This document shows positions 44,712 to 57,390 of a stretch of DNA of 64,000 bases, piece after piece. A program made the position numbers and the translations under genes. Position 1 is the stretch's first letter; each line of letters opens with the position of its first letter. The stretch is from Adineta vaga (lineage: Eukaryota; Rotifera): assembly GCA_021613535.1 (NCBI GenBank), contig CP075495.1, positions 4,464,001-4,528,000 on the forward strand, in the 5' to 3' direction. Under the pieces are notes generated by a model. That model was not told the DNA's origin. It made no database searches and worked only from the letters and a program-made list of their open reading frames with translations.

Positions 44712-47676
44712 GATTGAAGTTTTTGTAATGAATCTAGAAAATAATGGTTGATATATATATATATATATATATATGAAGAGGGATTCGTCCTATGATGTAT
44801 AATGTATGTAATACTTAACAAATCAAACAATGACTAAAGATAGAACAGACAAAACGTAGATGAATGATAAAGAATTAGATAAAAACAAAGCGTGGGATGA
44901 GTTTTGGATATACCCAGGTCAATTTTATGTCTACAAAAAGATTGAATTCCCACTATGAGTAAAATAATAAACTTTAGTTGAATATTTTAGGCTATATGCA
45001 TATAATAGAGAAATACTAAAAAGAAATCATACATTTGACATATTTCAAACTACACTTCATATATACATAAAAGTAACGATTGATATGTAATCTCTAAACA
45101 TGCACATGAAAATGATGGAAAAGTTTTAATAAAAGTGAATTGAAATTATCTGTCAAGATAAAAACTATTTATTACTCCAAATATTTTTTGATTGGTTAAA
45201 AACTTAGAATGAAATGTAGGTGCACTCAAGAAACTGAGACAGATAGCCAACGCCTACATAATTTACAATATTACCTATTTCGCTATCTAACAACAATATG
45301 ATAAGATATATAGAGATCATCATAAAACTTAAAAAGAAAAAACTGACAAATACTAAATTATCCCACTTATAAATCGGAATCTAAAGTTCAATAGTTTTTC
45401 TCTTTCTGCTGAAAAATTTATTTTTATGATGACACAATTTTGTTTGCTATTTATTCAGACATCAGTCCTGACTTTGTTCAAAAACTATCTTATTTCAAAA
45501 TACGATATATTTGTAATTTTGATACTATAATTTTCAAGTAATAAAATTGACGTCAGTCTATATATTTATTGACTAAATGATCTTTTCCGAAGCGTAAAAA
45601 ATATTGAATCTATTGAACTTACTCTATTTTCTATTTAAACTACGTGTAAAACACAAAGACCGCGAAGAGTAACAACACATTTTAAGCTTTATATTTGAAG
45701 GACAAGCGAGAACAAACTTCAAATACTTAAATATCATGTATTTTTTTATCAAGTGTATTTGTGGTAATCTTTCCTGTCTGTATTTACTTTTACTAACTAA
45801 GGAATTTTCCTACGTATTTACCAGAGTATATATCTATAAAACAAAGTTACCGTGATGTTTATATGGGGGAGAAAAAAGCCAATTAGAGTATGAATAATGC
45901 GTAATGATACATGAAGTTAAAAATAATAATTCAACAAAAGTAAATAGCTAGAAGAAAAACTCATCTTATATAATATTCTAATCAGAGAACAAACGTCAAT
46001 GAAAATGTATTGTAAAAAAAGCAAACGAAAGAAATAATTTCATCATTTTCTTTTATACGCTCAATAAATGACGACAAGAGCAAAGATCAAGATATATATT
46101 TTATATTTCTCTGTGAATCAACCATCTCTCCCACACAAAAAAAAATAAAATGTTTATGTATACTTACATCAGAACAAGAATCTCATTCAGATCTCATGAG
46201 ATTCACAATATCATTTAATGTCTACTTTTTATTGTCTAATACAAATTGATAAAAACAATCAAATGATTAATGAGATTTCATGTAACAATTTGAATATTAC
46301 GAGAAAAAGTTTTTTTAATTATTCATAGAAATTAATGTCATGTGTCACATGCAAATGAAACATCAGTTTTTATATCAAAGGAATGTCAAAATAGATAAGA
46401 GGTATCGATTCAAATACCTGATTCATAATATATCAATCCAATAAAACAGATATTTATTACTAGATGTATATTTGTATGAATGCAGAAGTGGATAGTCAAT
46501 AAAATTCGAGGATTGAAAAAAGTTTATCATCATGATGAATCAAATATCAACAATTGTAATTGATTGATACGAATGTTTTCTAGTTATACATACGCCCAAA
46601 TGTTGATATATTGATTTTTATTATTGTTGATACGAAACGCGTCATTTAGAATGGGATAGAAATCATCTATGTAGTAAGTACTTCATTTTTCTGCATAAAG
46701 TCGAAATAAATTGGTACATGAATTCGACATCCCAATTTGAATGGCATACTCTAATCCAGTCTATTCATATTTATTCGTATCAAGGAAATATTTGACAAAT
46801 ATGTCAGTAATATTACAACATCATTTCTGTTTTATTAAATCTGAGTACAAATAATAACATGATAGACAATGGGTTTACCATGTCGTTGAATGATCAAACT
46901 AGGAAAATATGCGAGGAGAAGATAATTATTGTTTTATTTAAAAATTTGCACTATGTACCAAGAGTTAAATATATATATATAATTACATGTAAAACTCATT
47001 TGCATGACTTTTGTCAATCTCGTATTATATTACAATCGAAGCCATTGAGGAGTAGTATTTAATGAGCTTTCTAGTAGATTAAAAAGCCTAATTATGATTT
47101 TTTTTAATATCAGTAATGTTCTTAACTTGGACGATAACGTCGAATAAAACAGATGGTAATTAATAGTTCACCAATTTTCTGTTAGAGAAGAGATATTTGT
47201 GATATTTCAATATTAACCGAAGATTTTTGTTGATAACAAACTTGAAATTTTAGTTCAATGTTTCCTTTGATATATAATATTGTGTTCAAATCTTCTCGAC
47301 AGAACATTGTTTAATTCAGACAACGATGACGAAAAATTTGCTAGTCTCGTTCGTATGAATCACTTTTGATTATAACCCATATCGAAAGCCAACTGAGTTG
47401 TCTGATATATTCATTTTTTTCTCTCTCTCTCCTGCAAAACAATTTTAAAATGTGCTTCTCATTTGAAGAAATTCAAAAAATAGTTTCATCCACAAGTATT
47501 ATTCGGAATTCGAATGTTTTAAATCATTGAAGCACAAATTGTTTCGTAAAACTGATTAAATAGTAAAATAAAATAATAAAACAATCGATCTCTTCCAGTT
47601 TTATTTGAATTTCTTCTTCTAAGTTGCATTACCGAGAAAGGTTTTACAACAAAAACAATCTAAAATTTTTCTTTAT
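44712..47676. other. Long intergenic region upstream of the RFamide-type gene
   Basis: 3 kb of AT-rich DNA between the 5' end of the RFamide-type gene and the 3' end of RPL37. A TA microsatellite lies 40 bases above the start codon. No other exon is supported. Length is compatible with neuron-type regulatory DNA but nothing specific is visible. Confidence 0.45.
44751..44774. repeat. TA microsatellite
   Basis: Twelve TA units just upstream of the RFamide-type gene start. Confidence 0.9.
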
Positions 47677-48003
47677 TTATTTGGTTGTAGCTGGTGCTGT
47701 TGTAGTTGTTGTAGCACCACCGGCTGTTTGTCGATGTGATTTACGTGATTTTGCTACTGTACCTTCACGAAAACCATTTCGAAATCGACGAAAGACTACC
47801 TTTAAATGTTTCATTCGACCAGTGCCAGTTGTTTTTCGACGACGAGCTTTTTCACTCCATTGGTAGCTACGAGTTTTAGCTGATGGAAAACCACAAGCGG
47901 CACAACGTTGTCGTTGTAAATGATATGATGAACGACCACATCGACGACATAATGTGTGAGTTTTGCAATTGCGCTTGCCGAATGATTGTGTACCCTTCGT
48001 CAT
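47677..48003 (-). CDS. RPL37: Large-subunit ribosomal protein eL37
   Basis: One uninterrupted 108-codon frame starting [19 protein letters not shown]. It carries the zinc ribbon CRRCG and [17 protein letters not shown], and the conserved [20 protein letters not shown]. The C-terminal tail [12 protein letters not shown] is Ala/Thr-rich and slightly longer than in animals generally (about 97 residues). A zinc-binding protein of the 60S subunit core. No intron is seen inside the coding sequence, unusual for this window. It lies 488 bases downstream of the docking-complex gene on the same strand. Confidence 0.97.
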   Translation of the reverse strand: MTKGTQSFGKRNCKTHTLCRRCGRSSYHLQRQRCAACGFPSAKTRSYQWSEKARRRKTTGTGRMKHLKVVFRRFRNGFREGTVAKSRKSHRQTAGGATTTTTAPATTK

Positions 48004-48490
48004 TGTTTCGACGAAGAAATTCTATGATCTAAATAAAACATTGATAAACATACGATATCAATCGCGGAAAATCATGAGAAAAACAAAAACAAACAGATGA
48101 TATATATATATAAATGAATTTTTACTATGAAAAAACAACGATTCAACAATCCATTCTATCCATAGTTGATTGTATCGTATGGATATCAAATGATTGGATG
48201 TCGTCATGTTTCGACGGATTATAGGTGGTAATAGAATGAATTTATATAATTAATTTCAAACAATTGAATTTCTTCATGAGTTGAATTATGATCAGTATTT
48301 GTATTTAATGAGAGTGAGAAAAACGATTTGCTTGATAGCGACATCTTTTGTAATTGACTCATTAACGTTTTGAAAGAAGAGAAGAAAATGCGAATGACAA
48401 TTAGTATTTCAAAAAACTTTTTAAAAGAATTTATTTCGAAATAGTATCGAATATTTGATCTTTCTTTTTAGAAAGAAAACAATGATATTA
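48004..48490. other. Region upstream of RPL37
   Basis: 487 bases holding the RPL37 promoter and the 3' UTR of the next gene. A TA run sits at 48100-48112. No coding signal. Confidence 0.5.
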
Positions 48491-50693
48491 TCAAATAATT
48501 TCAGAAATTTGATTTTTTAAAGTAATATTATTCTTCATGTGATCAGTTGATATGTGAACACATTCATTGTAAACATTCAAAATTGTATCGACTATCTCTG
48601 TTGATAATGTTTGTTCAGGTTTGAGTATATTCTCATGATTTAATTCATGTCTATCAAAAAAACAAATGTTTAGAAATGATCATTCTTCGATTCGATATAA
48701 AAATTATTTACGATACAATTTGTGGTGTAAGAGAATCGATTTCATGTAAATGATTTTCTATAAATTGTTTATTTCCTTTTGTACTGATCAATAGAGATGA
48801 TTGATCGATATTTCGCTGATCAAGTCGCCAACTTATAGTTGTATCATCAATATAACTATGATGTTCTCTACCTTTTCGATAGATTTTTCTCGTTGGTAAT
48901 AATTGTTGTACACGACTTTCAATCGCTGCTAGATATAAAAGAATATTTCGATCATTAATTGATTTCGTCGATGAAAAACTAAAATTTCCATCACAATTCA
49001 ATTCAAAAAATAAATTATATATTAATTGATAGGCAGTATCTAATAATTCTCGAAGATTATGTTTTGCTATTTCAAATGATTGAACATTCATATTTGCTTC
49101 ATTAACTGAATGCTGAAATTGAAATAGTTTTATGTTAATTGAAATAATCATATTGGAAAAAGTTTGAACAAACTAACTTCAAGTTTTGTAAATATATTTT
49201 TAATAACAAATGAATCAATATTATCTTTAGAGAAGATATTTGAGATATAATTTCGTTTATTTTCAAGATCTTTATGAAGATGATCAAGCTAAAGAGAGAG
49301 AGATAGAAGATAAATTTATTCAATAGAAATTTCATTTATACTTCATTGATTAATTCAACAGCATATTCAAATAATGTAAAGGATTGTTCTTGTTCATTTA
49401 GAAATGTTTGAACAGTTCGATTAAGAATTTTTTCTTTAGGAAAATCTTGATCAAAACCATGACGAAATAATCGATGAAATTCATCGGCTGTATAAGCACT
49501 TTGTACTCCTTTGGAACCTATTCAAGAGAAAAATATTGATTTCGAAAACAAAATCTCAATAAAACACTAACGTTTGCCAGCAAATAAATCATTCAAACGA
49601 ATATGTTCTTGTCGTAGATGAGATTTTTTTAAAATAAAATTTTTTGATGCATAATTTCTTTCTAATAAACGATCAAGTTCACGAATATCATCTAACAATT
49701 TCTTTTCATCACGATCATGTTGATCACGTACAGATCGCATACGTGCTACAAGATTTCGTCTAAAATCATCATCATCATCATCAGACAAATATCAATTGAG
49801 AAAGTTTTCCATACCGATTAGCGAAACTTTCCGAACATTCAGATGTTAATCGACGTGATTCATCCATTGCATTTTGTATCACAATACTAAGTCGATTATA
49901 TTCATCAATCATTTCACGACGTTTACCTAACATACGTTTAATATCTATACGTAATTCGGTATTATCTGCACAAATTTGACTTAATTTAATATTCATCTGA
50001 AACATAATAGAAAACGATTCGATTTGTGTCAAAATAATATTAGATTAATTACAAACACGATGTAATTGATTTTCTTTCTGTGTTAATGTGAATTTTTGAT
50101 GATTTTGTTTGATATTATACTGATGATTAGGAATTTGTTTCATTTTTTCTATTTGTTTGATCTAATTTAAGGTATAAATTTTGTTTAGATTTCTTTTTAA
50201 ATATTCTCAAATCACCTTCTGACATAAAATAGAAATGTTTTCTTTTAAATTGATATTCTTCTGTTCAATATGTTTAGTATTATCCAATAATTTGTTGTAT
50301 TCTTGCAAAGATTTATTATGATTGATTGGAATTTTACGAAGAAGTAATTCTTTTTGTGAATATTTTTCAATATCAAGTAATTTTCTTAAACAGATAAAAT
50401 TATTGTCAATAATAATGAAAATGGAAGAGAAGTTGCGATTTACTCTTCCATAAGAATTGAATTTCGTGTACGATGTAAGAAACGTTTTATACGCATTTCC
50501 AAACGACGATGAAGACTTTTTAATTTGATTTCTTCATTTGTTAATGCCGCTGTTTGATTGGAAAGTTCTACAAGTTTCATTCGATCGATATCCTGGAAGA
50601 TTAAGACTATGCATAGAAATATGATAGTTCATTCGATCATACTTCTGATCTTCGACAATTGTAGCATTCATTGATTGAACTATTTGTATTCAT
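48491..50693 (-). CDS. Coiled-coil protein of the outer dynein arm docking complex type (CCDC63/CCDC114-like)
   Basis: Exons 50693-50643, 50592-50444, 50384-50216, 50161-50057, 49996-49815, 49759-49572, 49517-49342, 49288-49178, 49112-48712, 48650-48491 give 563 residues. Nearly the whole protein is predicted coiled coil. The segment TVQTFLNEQEQSFTLFEYAV resembles the EERNFALF-type block of CCDC63/ODAD1, and RKLLDHVY-type NLRELLDTAYQLIYNLFF matches the next family block. Length agrees with CCDC63. By family it would dock outer dynein arms to axonemal doublets, in keeping with a ciliated animal. The assignment rests on remembered motifs, so another axonemal coiled-coil family is possible. Confidence 0.65.
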
Positions 50694-50972
50694 CGGAATG
50701 AGTTCTACTTCGAAAGAAAGAAAGAAAGAACGTACAGTTTTCTATAATTCCAATCGACTACCTTCGACAGTATTGTTGACATCCATGGATATACGAAAAA
50801 AGAAATGTTAAAATAGGTTGTTTTTGTTTTTCATTTCCCGCTTTAGATTAAATAGAATATTCTTTATTATATAAACGAATATTAAAGTACAAAAGAAAAG
50901 AAGAAAAGAAAAGTTTCAAGTTGATCGATGATTGTTTTCTAAATTTAGATAAAATTAATAAAAAATAAACAT

Positions 50973-53516
50973 TCATATTGAAGATTTACTTGGAGACGAT
51001 CGCGTACTATGTTGTTTTGATGATTGTTCCTCATCATCGTCTAATTAGTGAATAAATCAAGATAAGTTTATCTTAAATAAATTTGTAAAAATGGTATACT
51101 TTTCGTTTTTTTGATCTTTGGTTTTCGTTTTTTTACTTTCGATTTTTTTTCTTCATCATTATTTGTTGATGATTTTGTTTTCTTACGTTTAGTAGTATTC
51201 GTTGTTTGATCGTTTTCACTTTCTGATTGTACTGGTTCTTTTGATTTTTTTGTTCTTCTTCGACTATTTTCAGTTTGATTTGATATCTCTTGTTGATCAT
51301 TCGTTCGTTTACGAATTTTTCGTCTATTTTTAACTTGCTCATCATTATCGGAATCATCACGATGATGAACATCTGCTTTGGACTTTTTACGACGTTTTGT
51401 TTTTCTTCTAGCATCAGTAATATGAGTAGAATTTGATTGAGATGGTTGATTTTCTTCATCAGATGTTTGTACAGGACGATCGTTTGATTTTGATTGTTTA
51501 CGTTTTCGTGTCTTTCTTTTCTTTTCAGAGGGTTTGTCTATGATAACGTTTGCTGCAGTAGCAACTGCTACAACTTCTTCTTCACGTTCAGCAATGACTT
51601 TTGCCGCACTACGAGTCTTTCTCGCACTAACAATCACCGATTTTGTTTTCGTTTTCGTTGTCATACGTGTTCGACTTTTTATTGGTACTGTTTCTTGAAC
51701 AGTAGTAGTCTGTCTAAAAAACAAAAAGAAACTTAGCTAGTGATTTCAAAGAGTAACTATGGTTATTTACAATTGAATTTCAGAGACTGGATTGAGAGTA
51801 TGCGTATTGTTCACTGTATCTAAACAAATATAAGATGATGATGATTTGAAATAGATTTATTATTTATTTTTTGTCAAGGATTCGATTTTCTCTAACAAGA
51901 TTTTGCTGAATGTAAGAAAAGCATACGCAGTACGTGTTCTGGTGTTGATCCAAGTTGTTCAGTATGATTGATGATTATGACATCATCATCTGGAATTGTC
52001 GGTCGAATATATTCATTTTGAATTTCATCGAATTGTTGTTCTGTTTTAACAATATCAAGCAAAAACGTTTGACCAAAACGACGATTATTTTCTATGTATT
52101 GTTTAACATCTAAATGAAAAGAAAATATAAACGATCATTAAATCGACTCTTTCTATGCTTCGAAATTCATACGCGTTCGATTGTGATCAATTGGTAAAAG
52201 AAGTGTTTTAATTGTACCTCGATTTATTTCATTATCATCATGATTTGATGATGACGAAGATTGTTCATGAATACTATCTTCAGGTAAATGTGTAACTTCT
52301 TGAAGCATCGTTGTTGAAAAACATAATCTTGCAGGTATATTTGGTTGAGAATCGATCAATAATCTTTCATGTTGATTGACAAATAAATGTGATTGATAAT
52401 GTTGATTCAATGCTCGATATGTTCCATTTGGTTCATCCTGATCATCATCATCATCATCATTTTGTATTCCATCTTCAATCATAATTTCTTCAGGTTTAAC
52501 AACAAATGTTGTATCAACAATATCTAAAGGTCGACGTGTAGTACTAAGTGGAACAATATGCATACTAAATTGTTCTTCTTTTCTTGGTAATGAATATTCT
52601 TGTTCAATAGGAATATTTAATCGTGTAGACGGAACAATTGTAAGTCGTTTCCATTGTATTCGTGATTCTAAATAGACTTAAAACTATTTTTCTTTTGAAA
52701 GAATAAAATTGATAAATTACTTCGAATCATTTGTGTTAATAATGGTGTTAATGTTTTACCATTCTTGAATAAAAAGAAATTCGAAAATACAATGATAAGA
52801 ACTCCTGTATACATTTACTAATAATTTTGATACATGCTCTTCATTTTCATCGTTTTCTTCATCGATTGTTTCAATATTTGATGCTGGACTTTTTTGTACT
52901 ATTCGTGGATAATTATTATTTCGAGAACGAATATCACCTGGATTAAGTAAATTCCTTGGCAATACAAGAAAAACTATTGATAGAAGAAAAGGGAGAGTAA
53001 TGAAATATACTGATCCATGACTGCATGAATTTCTTTCCAATGTTCTGCTTCTTCTTGAATAATTTGTTGAATAATATTACAATGTTCTGTTACAATAGCA
53101 CGTACACTATCCATTCTCTAATTTAAAAAAATACTATGATCGAAAAAAAAACGATAATCAAGTTTCTTACTCGATCAAAATAAATTCGAAGGGATTGAGA
53201 AGCTAATTCAATCATATTATCAAGTACACGTAATTTATCATGTTGTTTGACTGATCGTTCATTAATTTCATTAATATTTTCAATAATTTCGATATTATGA
53301 GAGAATATTCCTCTCATTTGTTTTTCATATTGAACTAAAAGAGAAAAACTTCGTAGGTTATCTTTTTTTCTTTCTTAGAAATAAAATTTATAATTTACTA
53401 TTGATACTTGTTTCAATAAGTTTCCGAGCAGTACGATATTTATTTCGTGTTGATTCAAATCGAGTACGATCCCATGTTAATGGAATATCGAATACTGTTC
53501 GATTAAGAACAAGCAT
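50973..53516 (-). CDS. Unrecognised coiled-coil protein with a long basic tail
   Basis: Exons 53516-53399, 53334-53171, 53117-53011, 52954-52819, 52763-52721, 52667-52173, 52109-51927, 51819-51771, 51713-51100, 51040-50973 give 658 residues. Residues about 1-130 are helical with coiled-coil character (IEIIENINEINERS, IIQQIIQEEAEHWKEI). The middle is acidic (six D in a row, EDGIQNDDDDDD). From about residue 430 it is extremely Lys/Arg-rich (KKRKTRKRKQSK, KRRKKSK), with many potential nuclear localisation signals and Ser/Asp patches typical of CK2 sites. A nuclear or chromatin-associated protein is inferred. I recognise no family. The start is uncertain: an open stretch at 53600-53700 could be an earlier exon. 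The next gene on the strand starts only 280 bases downstream. Confidence 0.7.
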
Positions 53517-54351
53517 TTGTTTCTTTGAAAAAACTTGTCAAATATTCGTTGAATCGTTTAAAGAAGAAGAATTACATATGTATGCTATCGATCGCATCGT
53601 ATCATTTAATAGTATTTGTCTATCCAATAAATGATATCTTTGATAACAGATGTCACAAATTGTAATTGATTGTTTAAGAAAAAATAAATCATTCTTTTTC
53701 AATCTCTATTTTTAAATTCTATTGATAGATTGGCTAATTCTGACATATTTTCTATTTCAATTTCATTTGATAAGTTATTCGATGTTTTTTGATTATTGAA
53801 AATATATTTTATCAAATAGCAAATCAATATGTTACGCTTGTCTATGTACATCAAATATTGAAAATAATAATATGCCATAGAAAGGTCCAAGAATTATTTG
53901 TTGTGTTCGAAAATGATAATTGAAACCTTGAACCTATGTTTTCGATTGTGTCAACATATGTATGAATCATTCTCTATTTGACAAGGTAACTAGCGATCTA
54001 TTGATTGAATATTAATTTGATTCGGTATCTTTAATATAAATTCAATGATCTAGCTCTATTCATATTGAATGAAAGTTTTTCTCTTCTTAATATTTTATAT
54101 ATTTGAATATAGATATGTCAAAATACTATGTATTTAGTTAAAGCTATTAAAATATAATGAAATACGTTGTGATGTTTTTATTTTATTTTACTTTATATAA
54201 CTGATTTATTCTTTAATAAGACTAATGATGATTTAAAACTATGAAATAAATATTAAAATAAATAAATAAATAAAAAAGAAAAGAAAAAAAAACCTAACTT
54301 CTTATTATTGACTAATAACAATAAGAAGTCATGACAAGGTTAAATGTTCTA
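53517..54351. other. Intergenic region
   Basis: AT-rich. An open stretch at about 53600-53700 on the minus strand (including CDICYQRYHLLDRQ) could be an earlier exon of the gene at 50973-53516, but I found no donor that keeps frame. Otherwise nothing is supported. Confidence 0.4.
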
Positions 54352-55389
54352 TCAAAATACAGAATATCCCGTTTGATAATATGCTGGATTATATTGATAA
54401 CGAGGATCAATAGTACGATCAGAAACTACCAATTGACGAACAGTTGGCAAAGTTTCTGCACGACGTACAACATCGGGAATAGCCCATACACCATCTGCTA
54501 CATTGACAAGACTATTTTCTAAAACATATTGATATGGAATATAGAAATAGCCGTTTTGACCCTACAAAGAAATATTAGAATATATATTTATATTCAAATG
54601 AAAATAAAACACAATTTATGATAATAGTTACCCAATCATCACCCCAAGAATTTCGTACGATAAAGTGTCCTGTTCTATCATCATAACCGACAACGAGAAC
54701 AGCATGTGTAGGAACAGATAAGATTTTTGGATCGTTTGGATTTGGCATTGACACATAGCCATTATTATATTTTGCTTCATTTGTTGCTTGTGGTAATAAT
54801 CGAATTCCAATAAGAAATGGTACTTCATTACTTAAACATGCTTTCATAGCTTGTAAATCTCGTGGAACGGATAAAACCACAACTGAAATTTGACTTGCTG
54901 CATCGTAAACATGAGCCGGCGGTCTTTGATCAATATAATTACGTTCATATGGCCAAACAAATTCCGCACAGACACCAAATTTACGTAAACCTAAAGCAAT
55001 GGTTCGTTTCGATGCTCCACCATCTGTGACTTCAAAACTTCGTTGTTGAATCATACGACCATTGTAATAGATAAATAATCTTGAAACATTAACATTGTGA
55101 CCAGCGCGACGTTTAATGATATATTCAATTGCACCAGCAAAAGCATTAGCAGCACTAGAATGAAGAAGATTTCATTTTAATGAAATGAATTAGAGTTTTC
55201 TCTTAAAAAAAAGATTTTTCACCATGCGTCTGTTTGTGCTTGATTTTGAACTGGTGTTAGCCAAGGACGAAGATCTATAGAGGGTGCAGTTCGGTGAACT
55301 GGAAATCGAAATGGTCGCATTGTAAGACGACGTGTATCCATAGATGAATCGACTGTTGGTGTATACCATTGGTATGGATGAGGATACAT
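54352..55389 (-). pseudogene. Bacterial-type C1 (papain-fold) cysteine peptidase A, frameshifted
   Basis: Exons 55389-55223, 55155-54632, 54561-54352. Papain-fold motifs in order: NQAQTDACAANAF with the nucleophile Cys and no Trp after it, SRLFIYYNGRMIQQRS, LRKFGVCAEFVWPYE, THAVLVVGYDDRTGHF with His, VRNSWGDDW with Asn, and GYFYIPYQYVLENSL. This arrangement (SCTANA-type Cys block, no signal peptide, almost no propeptide) is that of C1 peptidases common in bacteria rather than animal cathepsins. Just after the Cys block, a run of five T at about 55139-55143 puts the frame one base out. The remainder is open. It may be a young pseudogene or a homopolymer assembly error. Confidence 0.8.
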
Positions 55390-56403
55390 CTTATTTCGAT
55401 ACTAGTTCTATAGAACTTCTCTCAACCACGTTCGTAACACAAATAGAAAACAGAGAAATAACACGAAAGACATGCTATATATATATATATATTCGATATT
55501 TCCAAAATTATAAATAATAAATGCTGGAAAAAATCAAGAATTATTCGGGCATGACTATGTAAAATCGAATTTTAGTTGTCATTATTACTCTCTATTTTAT
55601 TTTGTTGTTTTTTTCTTCCATTTAATCAACAAAAATATTTCTCACGGTCTCATATATCACGAACAAGAGAACACTCGTGTACAGTATCTATATGGTGAAA
55701 GAACAGTTACATGATTGATTGATTGATTGATTGTAAGAAGAAGGAAAAAAAATAGATCATTTACCTTATCAATATTTTAACTGTTTTTATATCGAAAAGA
55801 ATCAAATATATAAAGTAATATAAAAGGTATCTTATATACTCTAACAAGAGAAAATCTCATTCACATAAAATACATAATCTGTAATCATATCGACGAAATC
55901 AATTTTTCTGACGATATGACATAGAGTATTGACTCATTGTACAGCAATCAAACGGCTAGCAAGTACGAATTTGATATGCACATTATGGTTTTTAGATCGA
56001 TAAATAACGACAAACATAATCAATCGTTTATAGATAAACATTATTTTCAACGTATAATGTGATGAAATCACTATGACGAAAACATCCTTCCATCCGTGTA
56101 GTTTGTATACGTTCGATGACTTAGAAAGCATATCGACTTGATATACTTCGACATACAATCAGTTGAAACGATTTCAATCCGCATACAAGACTTGATTATA
56201 TCTTGCTTTACAGATTTTTCATCTCTAGCGAATAGGCTCATGTAAAAGATTAAATTCTGTGAAGAAAAGTATATGGCGATTTTCCACTTTCATTTACAAA
56301 TCAATGAAAAACATATGATGTGAAAAGTTTATTAAATCTTGTGAGAAAAAATACATGAGTATCAGAAACGTAGAGAAGCATGATACCAAGCATGTTGAAT
56401 TTA
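55390..56403. other. Spacer between the two cysteine peptidase copies
   Basis: Holds the upstream region of copy A and the 3' end of copy B. A GATT tetranucleotide run lies at about 55715-55732 and a TA run at about 55474-55491. No gene seen. Confidence 0.5.
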
Positions 56404-57390
56404 TTAGGGTGTTACCAATTGCCACATTGGAGGTGATTGTTCTGCGCGAGATACAACATCACCAATGGCCCATATGTCATTTCCTGTAGGTACTAGGTTT
56501 TGATCGAGAACATATTTGTATGGTATATAGAAACAACCATCTTGACCCTAAAATCGAAAGTAAAAAATATTTATCATAAGAAAGAAATCGAATGATGATA
56601 AATGTTACCCAATCACGTCCATAAGAATTTTGCACATGAAAATGTTTTGTTTCATCATCGTAACCCACAATCAGAACAGTATGGAAATTATCAATAGTTC
56701 CTTCGAGTGCATAAGAACTGATATTTGGTTTAGTAATATAACCATTATTGCGTTTTGCTTCTGTGTTTGCGTCTGGTACCAATATCATTGAAATGATAAT
56801 TGGTCTTTTTGCAGCTAAGCATGCTCTCATCGCATTTACATCTTGGGGGATTTTCCATGAAACTATAGAGATTTCATGTGCGGCTTCGTAAACATAAGAT
56901 GGCGGTTTTGTATCGATGTTTTCGGTTTCATATGACCAAAGAAATTCTTCACATACACCAAATTTACGTAAGCTTGAAAGGCGCTATAAATGCGTACTCC
57001 ACTATCTGGTGCTCCCAAACTTTTCCATTCAATCATTCGACCATTATAATAGATAAATAGCCGAGATACTTGAATTACGCGATTACTGCGAGATAAAAGA
57101 ATGTATTCTGTTGCTGTTGCAATTGCATTCGCCGTACTAAATAAATAAAAAAATCTTTCTACTCATTTTAGGCAATTTTGTTGTTTTCGTCTCTTTTCTA
57201 CAAATCTTTTGTATCGCGAATATGATTGTTCAACAACAAAAAACACTCACCACGAATCTGTTTCTCCTTGATCTTTGACACTTGTCATCATATGCTTAAG
57301 ATTTACACGCTGAGGTAAGTGTTGAGTTTGAAGATGAAATCTTGGCATGGGAAGACGTGATTCTCGCGACTGAGTTGTTACTTCATACAT
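56404..57390 (-). pseudogene. Bacterial-type C1 cysteine peptidase B, frameshifted
   Basis: Exons 57390-57251, 57136-56609, 56547-56404, with the same intron positions and phases as copy A. Motifs: GETDSCTANAIATATEYI (Cys), SRLFIYYNGRMIEW, HTVLIVGYDDETKHF (His), VQNSYGRDW (Asn, with Tyr for the usual Trp), CFYIPYKYVLDQNL. Between DSGVRIYSAF and LRKFGVCEEF-type sequence one base is missing (about 56970-56985). The exon length (528) is one short of a multiple that would keep frame. The paralogue of copy A arose by tandem duplication. Either a pseudogene or a sequence error. Confidence 0.78.

Noticed and set aside
53600-53700. Extra 5' exon for the coiled-coil gene (CDICYQRYHLLDRQ)
   Set aside because: Cysteine pair looks suggestive, but no donor found keeps frame with the exon at 53516; left as a possibility only.
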